Below are positions 6,356-7,115 of a stretch of DNA of 7,115 bases, in pieces. The notes under the pieces are model-generated. The model worked only from the letters and a program-made list of their open reading frames with translations, did no database searches and was not told where the DNA came from. This stretch comes from Magnetovibrio sp. (GTDB lineage: Bacteria; Pseudomonadota; Alphaproteobacteria; Rhodospirillales; Magnetovibrionaceae): NCBI GenBank assembly GCA_016763895.1, contig JAESSV010000281.1, positions 1 to 7,115 on the forward strand. The letters are read 5' to 3'. The position numbers and the translations under genes were made by a program. Position 1 is the stretch's first letter, and every line of letters starts with the position of its first letter.

Positions 6356-6390
6356 AAACCTTTAGTCCGACCCGTCAACGCACCCCACGT

Positions 6391-6426
6391 CAAAACAGTC
6401 CGGGCCAAAACAGTCCGGGCCAAAAC
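6391..6426 (+). repeat. In-frame 15-bp tandem repeat in the cytochrome extension
   Basis: The unit caaaacagtccgggc occurs identically at 6391-6405 and 6406-6420, followed by a partial copy from 6421. In the cytochrome frame it encodes QNSPG twice. The multiple-of-three period keeps that frame open. Confidence 0.88.
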
Positions 6427-6517
6427 ACCCAGCGCCCAACATTTACACCGCCTAGCACAGGAGGAAATGCCCCTGATTGGTGGTTAGAACAACGCAAAAA
6501 ACGCCTTAATCGCCGAT

Positions 6518-6550
6518 AAAAAGCACGGGAAAAAAATGGCCTTTCCCTGC
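6518..6550 (-). terminator. Rho-independent terminator of the tRNA-Gly gene
   Basis: On the minus strand GCAGGGAAA (6550-6542) pairs with TTTCCC and TGC (6532-6523, one bulged base), and TTTTTAT follows directly. It lies about 38 nt past the 3' end of the tRNA. Its T-run overlaps the TAA at 6517-6519 of the convergent cytochrome frame. Confidence 0.65.
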
Positions 6551-6588
6551 GGGCTCCCACCCCAAGCTGGCGGTCCGATCTAAATGCG

Positions 6589-6662
6589 TGGAGCGGGTGA
6601 AGGGAATCGAACCCTCGTCTTAAGCTTGGGAAGCTTCTGCTCTACCATTGAGCTACACCCGC
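6589..6662 (-). tRNA. tRNA-Gly (anticodon CCC)
   Basis: The minus strand starts GCGGGTG and ends CACCCGC-TCCA, giving a perfect 7-bp acceptor stem, discriminator U and an encoded CCA. The D arm is GCTC-AATGGTA-GAGC, the anticodon loop is TTCCCAA (anticodon complement at 6628-6630), and the T arm has GAGGG-TTCGATT-CCCTT. Its length is 74 nt with CCA. The gene reads GGG glycine codons. It is a possible integration target, but no repeated 3' end is visible in the window. Confidence 0.97.
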
Positions 6663-6685
6663 AGCGTTTGGGCTGTGGAAGGGGA

Positions 6686-6725
6686 AACGGGCAACAGGAA
6701 AAGGCCTGTCGCCCGTTCTTGTTTT
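6686..6725. terminator. Strong hairpin between the chemotaxis gene and tRNA-Gly
   Basis: AACGGGC-A-ACAGG (6686-6698) pairs with CCTGT-C-GCCCGTT (6705-6717), with one mismatch and a six-base loop. On the plus strand CTTGTTTT follows; on the minus strand the tail is TTTCCCC, which is poorer. Its position after the chemotaxis stop suggests it ends that leftward transcript, perhaps also rightward read-through. Confidence 0.5.
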
Positions 6726-6749
6726 ACGTAAAGCCGGGTCGCGTATTTT

Positions 6750-7115
6750 TTATGACTTGCGCACCTCGACCAAGAAACGATCCATTTCGTCATTTAAGAT
6801 TACGGACTGTTGGGCCAATTCGTTGGCGGCGGACAACAGTTCAGAAGACGCGAGACCTGTTTCACTTGCGGCTTCCGTTACGCCGGAAATATTGGCCGTA
6901 ACCTCGTCGGTCCCACTTGAAACTTGTTCAACGCTGCGGGCGATTTCTTGCGTCGCAGCACTTTGTTCTTCGATCGCCGCAGCAATAGAGCCTGAAATCG
7001 AACTGATTTGTTCAATGGTCGATGAAATGCCGCCAATGGCATTCACCGCATTTTGTGTCGCGGCCTGAATGTCGCCGATTTGGCCACTGATTTCTTCGGT
7101 CGCTTTGGCCGTTTG
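6750..7115 (-). CDS. Methyl-accepting chemotaxis protein, C-terminal end only
   Basis: The frame is open through the right window edge and ends with TAA at 6750-6752, giving the last 121 residues. EEISGQIGDIQAATQ, SIAAAIEEQSAATQEIARSV and SSGTDEVTANISGVTEAA are the heptad-patterned return helix of the antiparallel cytoplasmic coiled coil, including the methylation-helix Glu/Gln and Ala-rich pattern. The hairpin tip that contacts CheA and CheW, and the sensor domains, lie outside the window, so the ligand is unknown. The C-terminus (FLVEVRKS) has no NWETF-type CheR-docking pentapeptide. The GTG at 7044-7046 is an internal codon, not the start. It is separated from tRNA-Gly by a strong hairpin and is unrelated in strand to the cytochrome operon. 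Confidence 0.95.
   Translation of the reverse strand, partial: QTAKATEEISGQIGDIQAATQNAVNAIGGISSTIEQISSISGSIAAAIEEQSAATQEIARSVEQVSSGTDEVTANISGVTEAASETGLASSELLSAANELAQQSVILNDEMDRFLVEVRKS

Larger units (their letters stand above)
6295..6519 (+). other. Open in-frame extension of the cytochrome after the TGA
   Basis: The cytochrome frame stays open for 74 codons after the TGA and ends at TAA (6517-6519), giving 322 residues if the TGA is read through. The first part, GNCHFTNKWAPAKD, continues the repeat pattern (compare ADCHQTKAWKPATF). Next comes a Pro/Gln/Asn/Ser-rich, probably disordered segment with an in-frame pentapeptide repeat (QNSPG). The end, DWWLEQRKKRLNRR, is aromatic then strongly basic. 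No start codon with a Shine-Dalgarno makes this a separate gene. Homology to the repeat across the TGA is the main sign that it belongs to the cytochrome; whether it is translated is unknown. Confidence 0.65.

Noticed and set aside
6149..6487. Plus-strand open frame in another phase over the cytochrome end
   Set aside because: It has no CxxCH motif and no Shine-Dalgarno. The cytochrome frame, not this one, continues the haem repeat, so a frameshift explanation of the stop is not supported.
6593..6662. tRNA-Gly as the attachment site of the recombinase
   Set aside because: It is about 3.6 kb away with the whole electron-transfer operon between, and no repeat of its 3' end is seen near the recombinase.
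6584..6901. Plus-strand open frame beginning MRGAGEGNRTLVLSLGS
   Set aside because: It runs antisense across the tRNA-Gly gene and then antisense to the chemotaxis gene. This kind of translation is a well-known artefact of tRNA complements.
1..7115. CRISPR array, insertion-sequence ends or rRNA
   Set aside because: No regularly spaced repeats, transposase motifs or ribosomal RNA signatures were seen on either strand.

Overview
The window looks like a bacterial chromosome segment, probably from a proteobacterium. The chemotaxis-receptor tail (EEISGQIGDIQ, then AIEEQSAATQEIARSVEQ) has the style of alphaproteobacterial receptors, so Alphaproteobacteria is my best guess. This is inference by eye; no 16S or other marker gene is present. 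TGA is used as an ordinary stop by several genes here (the methyltransferase, the 434-residue protein and the membrane protein), so the code is standard.

Positions 1 to about 2044 form a visibly AT-rich accessory block. It holds the 3' part of a SAM-dependent methyltransferase on +, whose end overlaps by 19 bp the end of a convergent 434-residue protein of unknown function on -. Behind the latter, on the same strand, lies a complete Xer-like tyrosine recombinase (to 2947) with a perfect TATAAT box upstream. The composition change next to a recombinase suggests horizontally acquired DNA. No attachment sites were found. A small acidic orphan protein (3076-3552, -) follows.

A divergent regulatory region (3553-3676) opens an operon on + that forms a plausible electron-export chain. 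The first gene is a membrane-anchored FAD/NAD(P)H reductase with a C-terminal plant-type 2Fe-2S domain. The second is a five-helix membrane protein with two H-x13-H pairs, in helices 3 and 5, the haem-b arrangement of the ferric reductase/NADPH oxidase superfamily. The third is a membrane-anchored periplasmic multihaem cytochrome c. The genes are 9 bp apart and then overlap by 4 bp (ATGA). The inferred path is NAD(P)H to FAD and 2Fe-2S in the cytoplasm, two haem b across the membrane, then a chain of haem c in the periplasm.

The most striking observation is at the end of the cytochrome gene. The reading frame stops at a TGA (6292-6294) exactly where the first cysteine of a ninth CxxCH haem motif should stand. 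The frame then stays open for 74 more codons, reading G-N-C-H and a stretch that aligns without gaps to the preceding repeat units. Either the TGA is recoded (selenocysteine, giving a UxxCH haem site), or the gene carries a nonsense mutation or sequencing error. No convincing SECIS element could be identified by eye, and no selenium genes lie in the window.

The right end holds a tRNA-Gly(CCC) gene on - with its own rho-independent terminator, a strong hairpin, and the 3' end of a methyl-accepting chemotaxis protein gene on -.
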